From positions 7,930,001-7,994,000 of the forward strand of contig NC_086351.1 of NCBI RefSeq assembly GCF_036324505.1: DNA of 64,000 nucleotides. Direction: 5' to 3'. Shown here in pieces: positions 15,282-54,779 of the stretch. Within the stretch, counting starts at the first letter, position 1. Every line of letters begins with the position of its first letter. The notes under the pieces were generated by a model that had not been told where the DNA came from, ran no database searches, and saw nothing but the letters and a program-made list of their open reading frames with translations. The translations under genes and the position numbers were made by a program. This DNA is from Eleginops maclovinus (lineage: Eukaryota > Chordata > Actinopteri > Perciformes > Eleginopidae).

Positions 15282-15905
15282 AGTTGAATTTCTTTAATGG
15301 GAGAGATGATTAAAACATTTGTGTTTCTTCAGCCGGTTGATTTGAAATGCGCTGCCACTGCCATGAGAGCTATGTGTTGATATGGACTGCAACTAACGGT
15401 CACTTTACTTTAGTCTCCTGTGAGTATCAGGTGTTACATGTGAGAATGCACAAAACTTACATCCATAGGTTTAAAGTGCCAAAATGCATCTAAAACATGG
15501 TTAAAACAAGCATGTCATCACAATTTTAAAAAGTCTAATAGTTTGGTTTTGTGTGAAACAACATAAGCCAGATACAAATGTTCTGTGCCTCCTTCTGTGT
15601 AAAAACCCTGGTTTTGATTTTACTGACCATAACGTTGGAAACTGGACAGACTTAACCAAACTGGGGCGACTAAACTGTGCAGTAGATATTTTGAATATTC
15701 AACGTTTTTACTTTGTACATTACCTTTGAAAGTATTGAGCATTTTGCACATGATTCTCAAACTGTTTTATTCTGACTATACATATCATGCAAGGCGGTTG
15801 AATTTTAAATTACATGTACAGTGCTATGCTACTTTTTAAGTGTTACAAATCATATGTAAATATTTATTTTGTTAAGAAAATAAAGTTTGTGAGCTGTGAA
15901 TGAGA
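15282..15905 (+). other. 3' UTR of the RING gene
   Basis: AT-rich sequence from the stop codon to just past the AATAAA signal. The end is estimated from that signal. Confidence 0.6.
15879..15884 (+). terminator. Poly(A) signal of the RING gene
   Basis: A canonical AATAAA is followed within 30 bp by a GT-rich stretch (TTTGTGTGTTTTTG). It lies about 600 bp after the stop codon. Confidence 0.7.
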
Positions 15906-15954
15906 AAGGATTTGTGTGTTTTTGTAGCTCACATTGTGAACACAGTGGAGAGAT

Positions 15955-17581
15955 CATGAACTGATAACACTTTTTATTATATCAGGATCAAAACATGCTG
16001 ATACAAAAAATATGTACATCTGGCAAATTTAACTGATGTTCGTACCAAAAACATTAAATTATACAACGACACAGACCGAAAGGTGTAGAAGAAGATCAAA
16101 TTATATGTTCCATGCGACAGAACCAACTTTGTTTTCTCTCCATGGAAGACGAGCGAATGCGTTGGCATCACACCTGGAAAGACCTGAAATTGTATCTGAT
16201 ATCAATGTGCCTTGATATTGATGTGATGAATATTTACAACAATTTAATAATTCAGAGTGCTATCAAGTGATGTACCTTTTGACATGAGAGAAGATCAGCA
16301 TCAGTCATACACCTGACAACTGTCATCCTGCACAAAATAAAATGAAGGGGGAAAATAAATGCTTTTTTTCAAACACTTTCATCTGTCTGCGGGAATGACG
16401 TCAGTGCACTGGACTCCCACATCACGCAAACAAAACCCTTTTTGGATTTAAAGGCGCAGGCGATACTTCCCTCTGTGCTTTAATACAGTTAGACAAGTCC
16501 TTGACCTAAATGGTGGCTGCATACTAATACAGCTCCAGGCAGGAGAAAAAAAGATATAACATTAAAAGTAAACACAGGAAGAAATGAGCTTCCCTTGCTT
16601 TCAACACTGGTACCTTCTCAAGGTACAGAATTCAAAAGGCAGAATAATGTTCGAGTTCTTCAATTCCACCACCAAAGGATGGAGAAATTCTCACAATAAT
16701 ACTACATTTGGTTAAAAACCATTAAAAAAAGAAATCACACTTATTTACATGTAAGATGTCAAGGTGACAGATCATATTAAAAAATACTTGAAAATAAAGA
16801 TAGAGTTTAGATAAGGTTATATAACTAAAGCCCTGAAATCATATAAGACACATCCAGGCTAACAACACTCTCACTGCACCCAAGCATGAAAGCAAGTGGA
16901 GAGATATGACAGCTGTACCAAAATAGCTCTCATGCCCTAAATTCCAAATTAAAGTCACCGGCCACAGAGCCTGCAGTTAAAAATATGACTGTTTCAAAAA
17001 TCATCATTGGTCAAACAGTATTCTACTTTTCTATTTGAAGCTAAGATACAAAAACATGTCATTTTGCACATTAGCAAGACAAAATCTAATAAGGATCTAG
17101 AGAGTTTCTTGTGAGTCTTCTGGAGACTTGTAGTCTCACATCCTGTCAAAGTGCCCTTAAAATGTGTCTTATCACAACGTTATCTGTGTCCCTCTTTGGA
17201 TAAGAAGTTAAAAATGGAAACTACAAGCTCTCTGTTTCTCGCAGGGTGACATGATGTCTACAAAATGTTTCATGTCCTGCTTTTCAAGACACAGCTAGAT
17301 GTGCTTCTGAAGTTCTGCTGTTACACGTTGTTCAGCACCTTCAGCCCTTTTTATTTGCTTCTTCTAATATTTAATAGCTGGAATATTGAAGGTTGAGATT
17401 TTCTGTACAAGTATACAAAACAGTTGTCACATTGAATACAGTACAGACGATAAGTAGGAGATTAAAGAGATCTTGCAGTGATTATTTGTATACCTTCTGC
17501 ACTGTGTTCCACCTTAATGTGTATGGTTAATTGAATATGGTTTGACAGGAAACACATATTTATATCCAGCAGGTGATCTGC
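15955..17581 (-). other. 3' UTR of mtmr11
   Basis: Non-coding AT-rich stretch between the mtmr11 stop codon and its probable poly(A) signal. No repeat is recognised. Confidence 0.6.
15973..15978 (-). terminator. Poly(A) signal of mtmr11
   Basis: TTTATT on the plus strand is AATAAA on the minus strand, about 1.6 kb after the mtmr11 stop. It is the best candidate before the converging RING gene ends. Confidence 0.65.
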
Positions 17582-46808
<29,227 letters not shown>

Positions 46809-47629
46809 TTTCAAGGGAGATCAACTCGACTTAATGAGAACAAAAAAAAAAAATACGAGCGAAATAAAACTGACTGAAGTAAAAACTAAATTACAACAGC
46901 TGCGTGATATCTGACGCTAATGTGTAAGTTAGTGTCCTGCTCTTTCCATTTTTAGCCCAGAGAAGAGAGAAGGAGAAGAAAGGGTCCGGAGTCCAGTAAC
47001 GCTTAGCCTGTATCATCGGCTGCTAAAGCCGAGGTGCTCAGTGTGGAGAACAGGCAAACTATTTTCGCTCTTTTCATTTCTATTCGCACTGACAGCATCC
47101 GTGTCCCGAGAGCACACCCTGCAGAAAAACCCTCCACCAGTCACCGGACCGGTGTTAGTCACTAAAGGGCAGATGTGTTCACCGTTACTGCTGCTTTCCT
47201 ACCCATTGGGCTCTGTTTGTTTATCCATTCGCCATAGTGAAACACTGAGATGGTAGAAAAAAAACCAAGTGCAGCGGTGGAGCTTCTTAAAGGGCCAGCA
47301 CGTCAGGGAGCCGAAAAGAAAGTATGAGCTGGATCCAACTCTATGGCGGCCAATATGATGAGAAAAAAAGTCATTATTATTCCTAGAAACTCCCTCCAAT
47401 TATGCCAGTTATTCTGAAAATAATTGGTTAGTATCTTAAAAGTAATTACATCACAGTAGTACAACAACATTTATGTGCAATATGTTCTGTTTGTATGAAT
47501 ACTGGCTGCTACTCCTAGTTAGTCCACCCATTACTGTAATAGGAATCTTTACGTAACTATGTGTAATAATAATTAATAAATAACCAATCAAATAACAATC
47601 TTTCTCTCTTAAATGTGAAGTAGATGTAT
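46809..47629 (-). promoter_or_regulatory. 5' UTR and presumed promoter region of mtmr11
   Basis: Sequence upstream of the mtmr11 start. It has moderate GC, is TATA-less as far as I can see, and carries the YY1-type core ATGGCGGC at 47,342-47,349. The transcription start cannot be placed from sequence. Confidence 0.4.
47342..47349 (+). promoter_or_regulatory. YY1-like motif
   Basis: ATGGCGGC followed by CAATATG, about 535 bp upstream of the mtmr11 start codon. Motif match only. Confidence 0.25.
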
Positions 47630-47893
47630 CATTCAGGAGGTAGATGTATTTGGGCGGTGGTGGCAAAGTCCATAGGGGTTTGGCCTGGGAACTGGAAGGT
47701 CACCAGTCCCCGAAAGACCAAGTGCCACCGTGGTGTCCCTGAGCAAGACACTGGTTACCTACACTGCTCCCCGGGCGCCGTACATAATGGCAGCCCACTG
47801 CTCCTAACACTAGGATGGGTCAAATGCAGAGACCGCATTTCGTTGACCCAGTACTTGTACTCTGTGCAATGACAATAAAGTTTAATCTTTCAT
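47630..47893 (+). mobile_element. tRNA-derived SINE, near full length
   Basis: The head has a tRNA-like promoter: GTGGCAAAGTCCATAGG as degenerate A box and GGTCACCAGTCCC as degenerate B box. The body contains CTGAGCAAGACACTGGTTAC and CACTGCTCCCCGGGCGCC, and the tail runs TAGGATGGGTCAAATGCAGA to GACAATAAAGTTTAATC. This is a widespread teleost SINE architecture. It lies between mtmr11 and otud7b. Confidence 0.75.
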
Positions 47894-49300
47894 CTTACTT
47901 CCTTTGGCTATTGCATTTATAGAGCTCTACAGGTATTCAATTTGTATAATTATTATTTCAAGTTAGACTTCCTAAACTCAAAATGTCCAAGCTTGTGTTT
48001 TTAATGTGTGCTTTGTTTCCTCATTGCTTTTTTACACATGTCTTTGGTTCACATGCATGATAACAATGTCTTTGTTTAAAATGGTTCTTATTAGACTTGG
48101 TTCTCTAATAACATTCAAGATAACATTTTTTATGAATAACTCTTCAACTTCTTAGCTTGCAAAAAACCTGTAAAAGAATCCTGTACTGTATATTTACATA
48201 AAGCCTCTTTTTTTCCAGAAGTACCTGGTTCTTTTAGGTGATCCGTGTAGGGAAGGTATCCTTCCCTCTCTCATCCAAAACTGTGGAAAAATACACCAAT
48301 AACTCTCGTCCAGACAAATACAGGGGGCCAATTCAGAAGAAATACTTTCCAGAGAGAACAGGAAAAGATGTAATAATCCTGCGAAACAGTCTGCCCTTCT
48401 AAACAGGTGGAGAGACGGCGTCCTTGTGAACTATAATAGAGAGATGTCTGGATTTTTTACCACATGGGAAACTGTTCAATATTACATAAGGGTCTCCGAT
48501 TTCTCTAATACATAAAACAGTCCCAGACACAGGACCTTGCATCATCTGAGCTGGAGTTATTCGACGATGTATAATGCAACAAGGTTAGGTTAATACAGTA
48601 TGAAACAGATAACAATAAATACTAAGAAACACTTGTAAGTATAAACAATAAAATAAATGTCTGATCTGTTTGTTTCCATTCTGTTGTCTCTGCAGCCCCT
48701 GTATCTCTGGTGAGAACTTGTTGACAGTAACCCGTGAGGTTTCTGGTATTAGAGGTCTCACACAACTACCAGAAAACCTTAAAAACCCTATAATGAGTCT
48801 TGGCTTTATACATAAAGAAATGTACAACTTAGCCTATTCCAAGTAAGGCTGCCATTTAAAGATTTGTTTTAATCATTTGTCAGTTATTTTATAAAGTCTA
48901 TAAAGAGTTGAAAACTGTATCACTTCTTCAAATCGCTTCGTTTTGTCGAACACAGATATTCAGTTTCCTATCAAATAAGAAAATAAAATGCAGTTCAGAG
49001 GCAGGAAGTGTTTGCCCTTTTAAGACTGAAACTTTATGTAATGGTCAATTATCAAAAGATATTGTAGGTAATGTTGACTATTTTCTGTCAATGAAAAAAA
49101 ATTCAGGCTCGTAATCAAAAATATTTTAGCCTAGTGCTGAGACTTTATGTATGGATAAACGTTGTAATACTTTTTGAATCCTCTTTATGTCATTACATGT
49201 AATAACCAATTATATTTATGTAAGAATACAACCCCATATTCAGTTACTTTTCATAATTTCAAAAGAAAAGAGAGGAAGCGAAGCCATTTTTGAAATACAA
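47894..49300. other. Intergenic, mtmr11 to otud7b
   Basis: AT-rich sequence between the SINE and the probable otud7b poly(A) site. No gene seen. Confidence 0.5.
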
Positions 49301-49306
49301 TGAGAA

Positions 49307-49312
49307 TTTATT
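49307..49312 (-). terminator. Candidate poly(A) signal of otud7b
   Basis: AATAAA on the minus strand, with TCTTTTCTTTTG-type T-rich sequence about 35 bp downstream, about 4 kb after the otud7b stop. Other signals closer to the stop may also be used. Confidence 0.45.
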
Positions 49313-51758
49313 CAAACGGTGCAAAAAAAATGAATAATTAAAATAATAATAATAACCTAACATAAAATCTGATGTTCTTTCTATCCAGATTGCACTGTCA
49401 CACAGCCTTAGGGCTCTCCTCTTAAAAAAAAAGAAAACATCAAAACAATAAAAACAGATCAAGAAACCAGGACAACTGAAAGTTAAAATAATGCACAAAT
49501 TTGGTAAAAATGGATCGCCATTTACATGCAACAGTTCCAGTCCCATGCAACTCGAAGTATTCCATGTTAATGTCACTGATGATGGATATTCTGTTCACAC
49601 AGAAAATACAGTGTTGTACAATATATAAAAATATATCCGGTCAGCTGTGTTGCAAAACTAATTCTGAGCCATTTCTCTTCTGGTTGGGAGGAAACGAGCT
49701 GGGTCAACAAGAACGCTGCTGTCATGTTTTAGCATAGCACGAATTGGTGGCTGTAGAAAAAAAGTAAACAAATGTACAAATCAAAAAAGCAACAAACAAA
49801 TACTGCTAGACAATTAGCCATGTGAGAAAGAACATCCTAAAGTGTCGCAACTAAACATTCCACAAGGAAACCTATTAAAAAATCTCACTATAAATATATA
49901 TTCTCAAATGGTGTTTTGTTAGGTCTGCATTGAGGAAATTAGTTTGCAATGAGATAGCCTCGAAGAGACTCGTCTTTAAGTCGCCTTCGACAGCCAAAAT
50001 GTCACTTTCTGTCAAACTCAGGCTCTAACAAGCTTATCATCCATACCTGTTTCACTATCCAACAGTATACATTCTTACCCTTTTATAAACACTGTAAAAC
50101 TTTGGGCTTACAAAAATAACGTGGAACATATTTATACAACCTCTCATTGTTTTTTTCTTAAATACAAAAAAGTGTTTGCAGCCTGTAGAGTCTGATGTCT
50201 TACATGTATGTGAGGCATCTGTTTCATTGCAAAAAATAAAAATGGTTTTGTAAGCTCATTATTACTTTGGAGGGAGGTAAAGAGAGTTTGCACACTTTTT
50301 AAAAACAGGCATCACCTGAACACTTGATGGGTCTTGTCTAAATGAAAAATGCTAGTGCACGGACACATGTCAACACAGATAAACACAGCAAATGCACATG
50401 TTTTTTGGGGGAACAGCATTTTTTAAGTGTTTTATTGTCATGAAAACTCTAGTGTTTCTTTTAGTGCACAGCAAAAAAACTCCCTTCTTCTTTGAACAGT
50501 TTTAGCAACATAGAACAAATTGTAATATAGTGTTACATAGTGTTAAATTAACACTACTGAACATGTTTTCTAGTATTTTGGTTATGTTTGTTTATAGTTT
50601 AGGTAGCCAGAGTAAGCTCCAAAACACTAAGTTAAGAGGAAAACAAAACAAGAGTGCCCTCAGCTGGGCAAGGCAGTGAATTGCATACTAAATTGTGCTT
50701 TTCTAGACTTGATGCCAAAGAACAGATTCGATCAACAAGAGTAGAGCAAGAGTTACACTGCCTCAAAAGAAAGTCCTCAACATGGCTCTTATAGGGGAAT
50801 AATCACAAGTATTTAAGAAGTCATTCTGACATTATTACAACCAAATAATATTAAAATAAGGAAGACAGAACATCAGCCGGTATCAACTAGTTGATGTGCC
50901 TAACTGAAAAAGATAATGGCATTATCTCAAAAGCTAGAACACACTGCAAAAACAATTGTAAGTTGTTACATTTTTTGGGGCAGTAGTAGTAAAGACTGCA
51001 GGCAAAAAGCAAGCAGTGGATATTTGATGTCTGTGTACGTACAAACAGGGTTGTGATGCCACGAGGACAAATGCTGAAAAAGGCAACTAGGAAACTGAGT
51101 TAGATGGTGACGCTGGCACCAAAATGCTGTAGCTCTATATTAACTGAATCTGTCAGAGAAACCCTCCTGGCCTGCGCCCCTGATTTCCCCGTGAACAGAG
51201 GTGGCAGTGTTTGCAGAGATGGACAACGGTCAAACAGTCGGGCTACTTCAAAAACAGTAAAAAGTTTTGTATCTATGGACATCAGGAAAGTGCTTGAATT
51301 TGTGCAAAAAGACAATACGCGACTGGAATTGGCGGGACGAATGCCAGAAATGAAAGAAACGGCCTTCAGTAGAACGTCAGAATTTGCAGTGCGGTGACCA
51401 AACCAATCAGCGTTAACATGTCCCATTAGAAAGGACAGCATGAAGGTATGACCTTTTGTGTGATCAGGAAATACAAACACCAGAGCACTGGCATTTCAAC
51501 AGCTGAAATACCAATGCTCATAACTTGTTACCATAATTTGTCAGTACAATGTGCATGTTATTGAGTATCAACATCCAACAATAGTAAATGGATCCCTTTG
51601 CATCATGCAAACAGAAATCAGAGACAATTGTCACATCTGCAGAAATGTTCACTGCTTCTGAGCAAGTGTCTGTCACTTGTTTAAGAAATAAGGTTAATTT
51701 GCTTGAAATCCCCCAAAATATTGAAATGTGTTTCATTTTAATATTTTACCTTGGCAGG

Positions 51759-51921
51759 CAGGGCTGGGCGATACAAAGAAATTCTAATTTCAGAAGTAAC
51801 ATTTTCTGTATCATCTCCTTCTCAAGGGTTGACTATGCACGATTCCAATTTTCTAAATCCAAGATGATATCTATTCCTATGTCACGATATCGATATGATA
51901 TCCATATACTACCCAGCCCCT
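51759..51921. mobile_element. hAT-type MITE (GGGCTGGGCGATA family)
   Basis: Inverted ends CAGGGCTGGGCGATA and TACCCAGCCCC enclose 163 bp with internal CGATATCGATATGATATC palindromes. This is a very common teleost miniature element. The flanking 8-mers TTGGCAGG/TAAGCATG are only partly alike, so the target duplication has decayed. It lies in the predicted otud7b 3' UTR. Confidence 0.75.
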
Positions 51922-52803
51922 AAGCATGTTGTCTTCAAAAACTGTTGCGCTGGATGTGACATTTTGACATTTGTAGTGTTTTTGTAGACTTTTAGTGTGT
52001 GTATTATTGCATGCCTGTGCTAGCAACAATAAGCAAATACCTCAAAGCCAACTATTGGAACAGAATGAGGAAGACCCAACGCAGAAGGAGCAACATTGTA
52101 ACATATGAAATACTCTGGATCAGGCTTTGGGAACAGTTTCTTATCGTAGTGCTATGTCGATGTAGTCATCCTTCAACCATGCCTTCTTAAAATTGTAACC
52201 AATTGCATCCAAACTTCAATAAATTGACATCTTAATAATCCAATTTAAAGCTATATGTATAGTGTTCTGCCAAAAGGTTAACAGTGGAGAGAGCAAGTGT
52301 CTTTAATGCATGGACATTTCTGTGTTTGCATTCTGAAACATTAGCACCACAGCAGCCCACAGAACGCTTCATCATTAGCATTGCACGGTACTTAAAATGT
52401 GCATTATGCAAATGGGGATTGACGAAAAAGCAAATCGACAAGGATTCATTCTGCTGTTTCCCGAGGTACATATGACGCAAGCATCTAGTAACAGTAGTGT
52501 CAATTTGTATAACACTGAAGTCACCACAGACAGCTGTGACTTCCAAATGCTCAAACATCCCTTAATTAACCAATACAAACATTATTACATATCACAAAAT
52601 GGAGAGGAGAGACTCGTGCCTTTTCTGTTTGTGCTTGCATCTCTGTGTGTGTGAAGTAGTGTGAGTCTGACTTAGTGTATATGTGTTTATGTACTGTATC
52701 TGTGTGTTGATGAGTGTTATGTATGGTGCCTGCCATATACATTCTCTCCACCAGGAGGAGACAGAAGCAAGGCGTTAAACTGATAAAGGAGGAGAGCCTG
52801 CAG

Positions 52804-52970
<167 letters not shown>

Positions 52971-53276
52971 CTGCATAAGAGCCACAGCAAAATGTAACAG
53001 AAGTGCAGTTCATTTAATCTATGGTCTAACATGTGACCCCAGCACCCAGAATCCACCCTGTTTACTCTGAAGTCGTGCCGACTGTACGCCACTCTCTGAG
53101 GTCGTCTATTCCAACAGGAAGTGACACAGCTATAAAAAAAAAAAAGAAGAAGGAGGAGGGAGCTGGTTGTGCCTTTCTCTTGTCCATTCAGAGGCTGATC
53201 TGCCCCAGCCATTATATCTTTTTTAATTTAAACTGAAAAGGCCACTCGTCAAATTCCAGCCATAGCAACGGTCAGT

Positions 53277-54779
53277 TCAGAACCTGTGGATGGCTGCTTC
53301 GGGCTCCCTCTTCTTCAGCTCCTCCCGGTAGCAGTAGGAGCAGTAGTTGCCCGTCTCGGGGTGTCCGTAGTAGGTGCAGCTGGCTGTCCGACAGCGGCTG
53401 GACTGCAGGCTGGCCAGACCACCGGCGCTGCCCAGCGAGTAGTGTCTGACTGGGGGCTGCCCACTCCGAGAGTCTAAGTTGGAGCGCATGTCCCGGAAGC
53501 CGTTGGTGTAACTCCCACCAGCAGGCTCAGACCCGGGGTAATCCGGCGGGTCAAACTCAGGGGGATATGAGGGTACGAGGCGAGACGGACTCAGGGAGGC
53601 CGGGCCTTGTGAATTATTGAACTGGGGATGGGAGGGGGCCTGCGTTGCAGGGCAGTGCCGGGGAAGGGTGGCGTAAGAGGGGAGGCCGGGATAGGAGGTG
53701 GCCGGGGAGCCACCAGCTAGTTGGCGCCTGGTGTCCATGTAGCTGTGCATATGAAGGTGCTGGGTAAGGGGTGCTGCGGCAGGGGGCTGATCTATGAAGG
53801 AGGGCCGGGGGATGGGCACAACACCAGAGTAAATAGAGGAGGTCAATGGAGAGGCCTTGAGAGGGTTAAAGGAAGGTGATGAGTTCTCCGGCAGCTCCTC
53901 TTTGGCCTCATAAGGCCGGTATGTTAGCTCTGTACCGACAACCAGCTCCTTCTTAGGCGGTGGGATGCCATTGGTTACGCCCTTCCTCTCTGCGTCACGC
54001 CGCTGTTGTTCCTGCTCGGCCCGAAAGCGCTCCTCTGCATCTGCAAGGTACCGCTGGATCATCTCCTCCTGGAAGGGCTGCCGGTTGCTGGTCGTGAGAA
54101 GGCTGGCGAAGATGAGTTTCCTCTCACCCTGCATGGCGGCTCGCAGGATGCCCAGGCTGACCTTGACATCAGCGCTGTATTTGTAGTGTTCGCCCTCAGT
54201 ACTGCTCCCCCCGCTGCTGCTCATACTGCTTCCTGTTCCGTTGAGACGCTCGCTACCTGAGGAGGGGGAGCCTTTCCCAGAATCCTCTGAGACATGGGCC
54301 GAAGGCGAGCTATCCTTGCTGCCCTTCCTCCCCCTAAACGAGCCCTTCTTCTTCTCCACAGCGTCCTGCTTGGTGACTCCAGCTCCGGCGTTCTTTCCCG
54401 TCATCAGACCGCCCACATTCTTTTTTAACTTGCTGCCCAGACTTTTTCCAAAACTGCCAAGTTTATTGGCTACAGAGTCTGCCCTTTTCTTGTCTTTGTC
54501 CTTGTCTTTGTCCTTCTCCTTGTCCTTCTTGGATTTGTCCTTCCCCACTGTTCCTGTCCCGGCCCCAGCAGATCCACTGCTGGAGGAACTTGATGAGGAA
54601 GAGGAGCTGTTCTTGGCCAATGTCCCTCCTCCATTGGCCGTTGATCCTGTGGTTGTGTCCCCGTTGCCGTTGGAGCTGCTGCTGACTGACTCCTTGTCTG
54701 ACTCCCCTGAGTCCGGAGGCGTTCGGGCATCCTCTCCAGCCGATGCTGTGGGAGACTCTGGCTGGGCCAGAGGGGCTTG
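53277..54779 (-). CDS. otud7b: otud7b last coding exon: linker and A20 zinc finger
   Basis: 1,503 nt to the TGA at 53277-53279 (500 residues). In order: acidic/Ser-rich start ([16 protein letters not shown]), poly-Ser run, Lys/Asp repeat stretch, basic amphipathic block ([16 protein letters not shown]), conserved helix [18 protein letters not shown], coiled [20 protein letters not shown], Pro-rich linker, A20-type finger, terminal HRF. Low-complexity parts are encoded by imperfect AAGGAC-type repeats. Acceptor TTGCAG. Confidence 0.95.
   Translation of the reverse strand, partial: QAPLAQPESPTASAGEDARTPPDSGESDKESVSSSSNGNGDTTTGSTANGGGTLAKNSSSSSSSSSSSGSAGAGTGTVGKDKSKKDKEKDKDKDKDKKRADSVANKLGSFGKSLGSKLKKNVGGLMTGKNAGAGVTKQDAVEKKKGSFRGRKGSKDSSPSAHVSEDSGKGSPSSGSERLNGTGSSMSSSGGSSTEGEHYKYSADVKVSLGILRAAMQGERKLIFASLLTTSNRQPFQEEMIQRYLADAEERFRAEQEQQRRDAERKGVTNGIPPPKKELVVGTELTYRPYEAKEELPENSSPSFNPLKASPLTSSIYSGVVPIPRPSFIDQPPAAAPLTQHLHMHSYMDTRRQLAGGSPATSYPGLPSYATLPRHCPATQAPSHPQFNNSQGPASLSPSRLVPSYPPEFDPPDYPGSEPAGGSYTNGFRDMRSNLDSRSGQPPVRHYSLGSAGGLASLQSSRCRTASCTYYGHPETGNYCSYCYREELKKREPEAAIHRF

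Noticed and set aside
47630..47730. A tRNA gene
   Set aside because: The A/B-box-like head is degenerate and continues into a SINE body with an AATAAA-type tail, so it is a retroposon.
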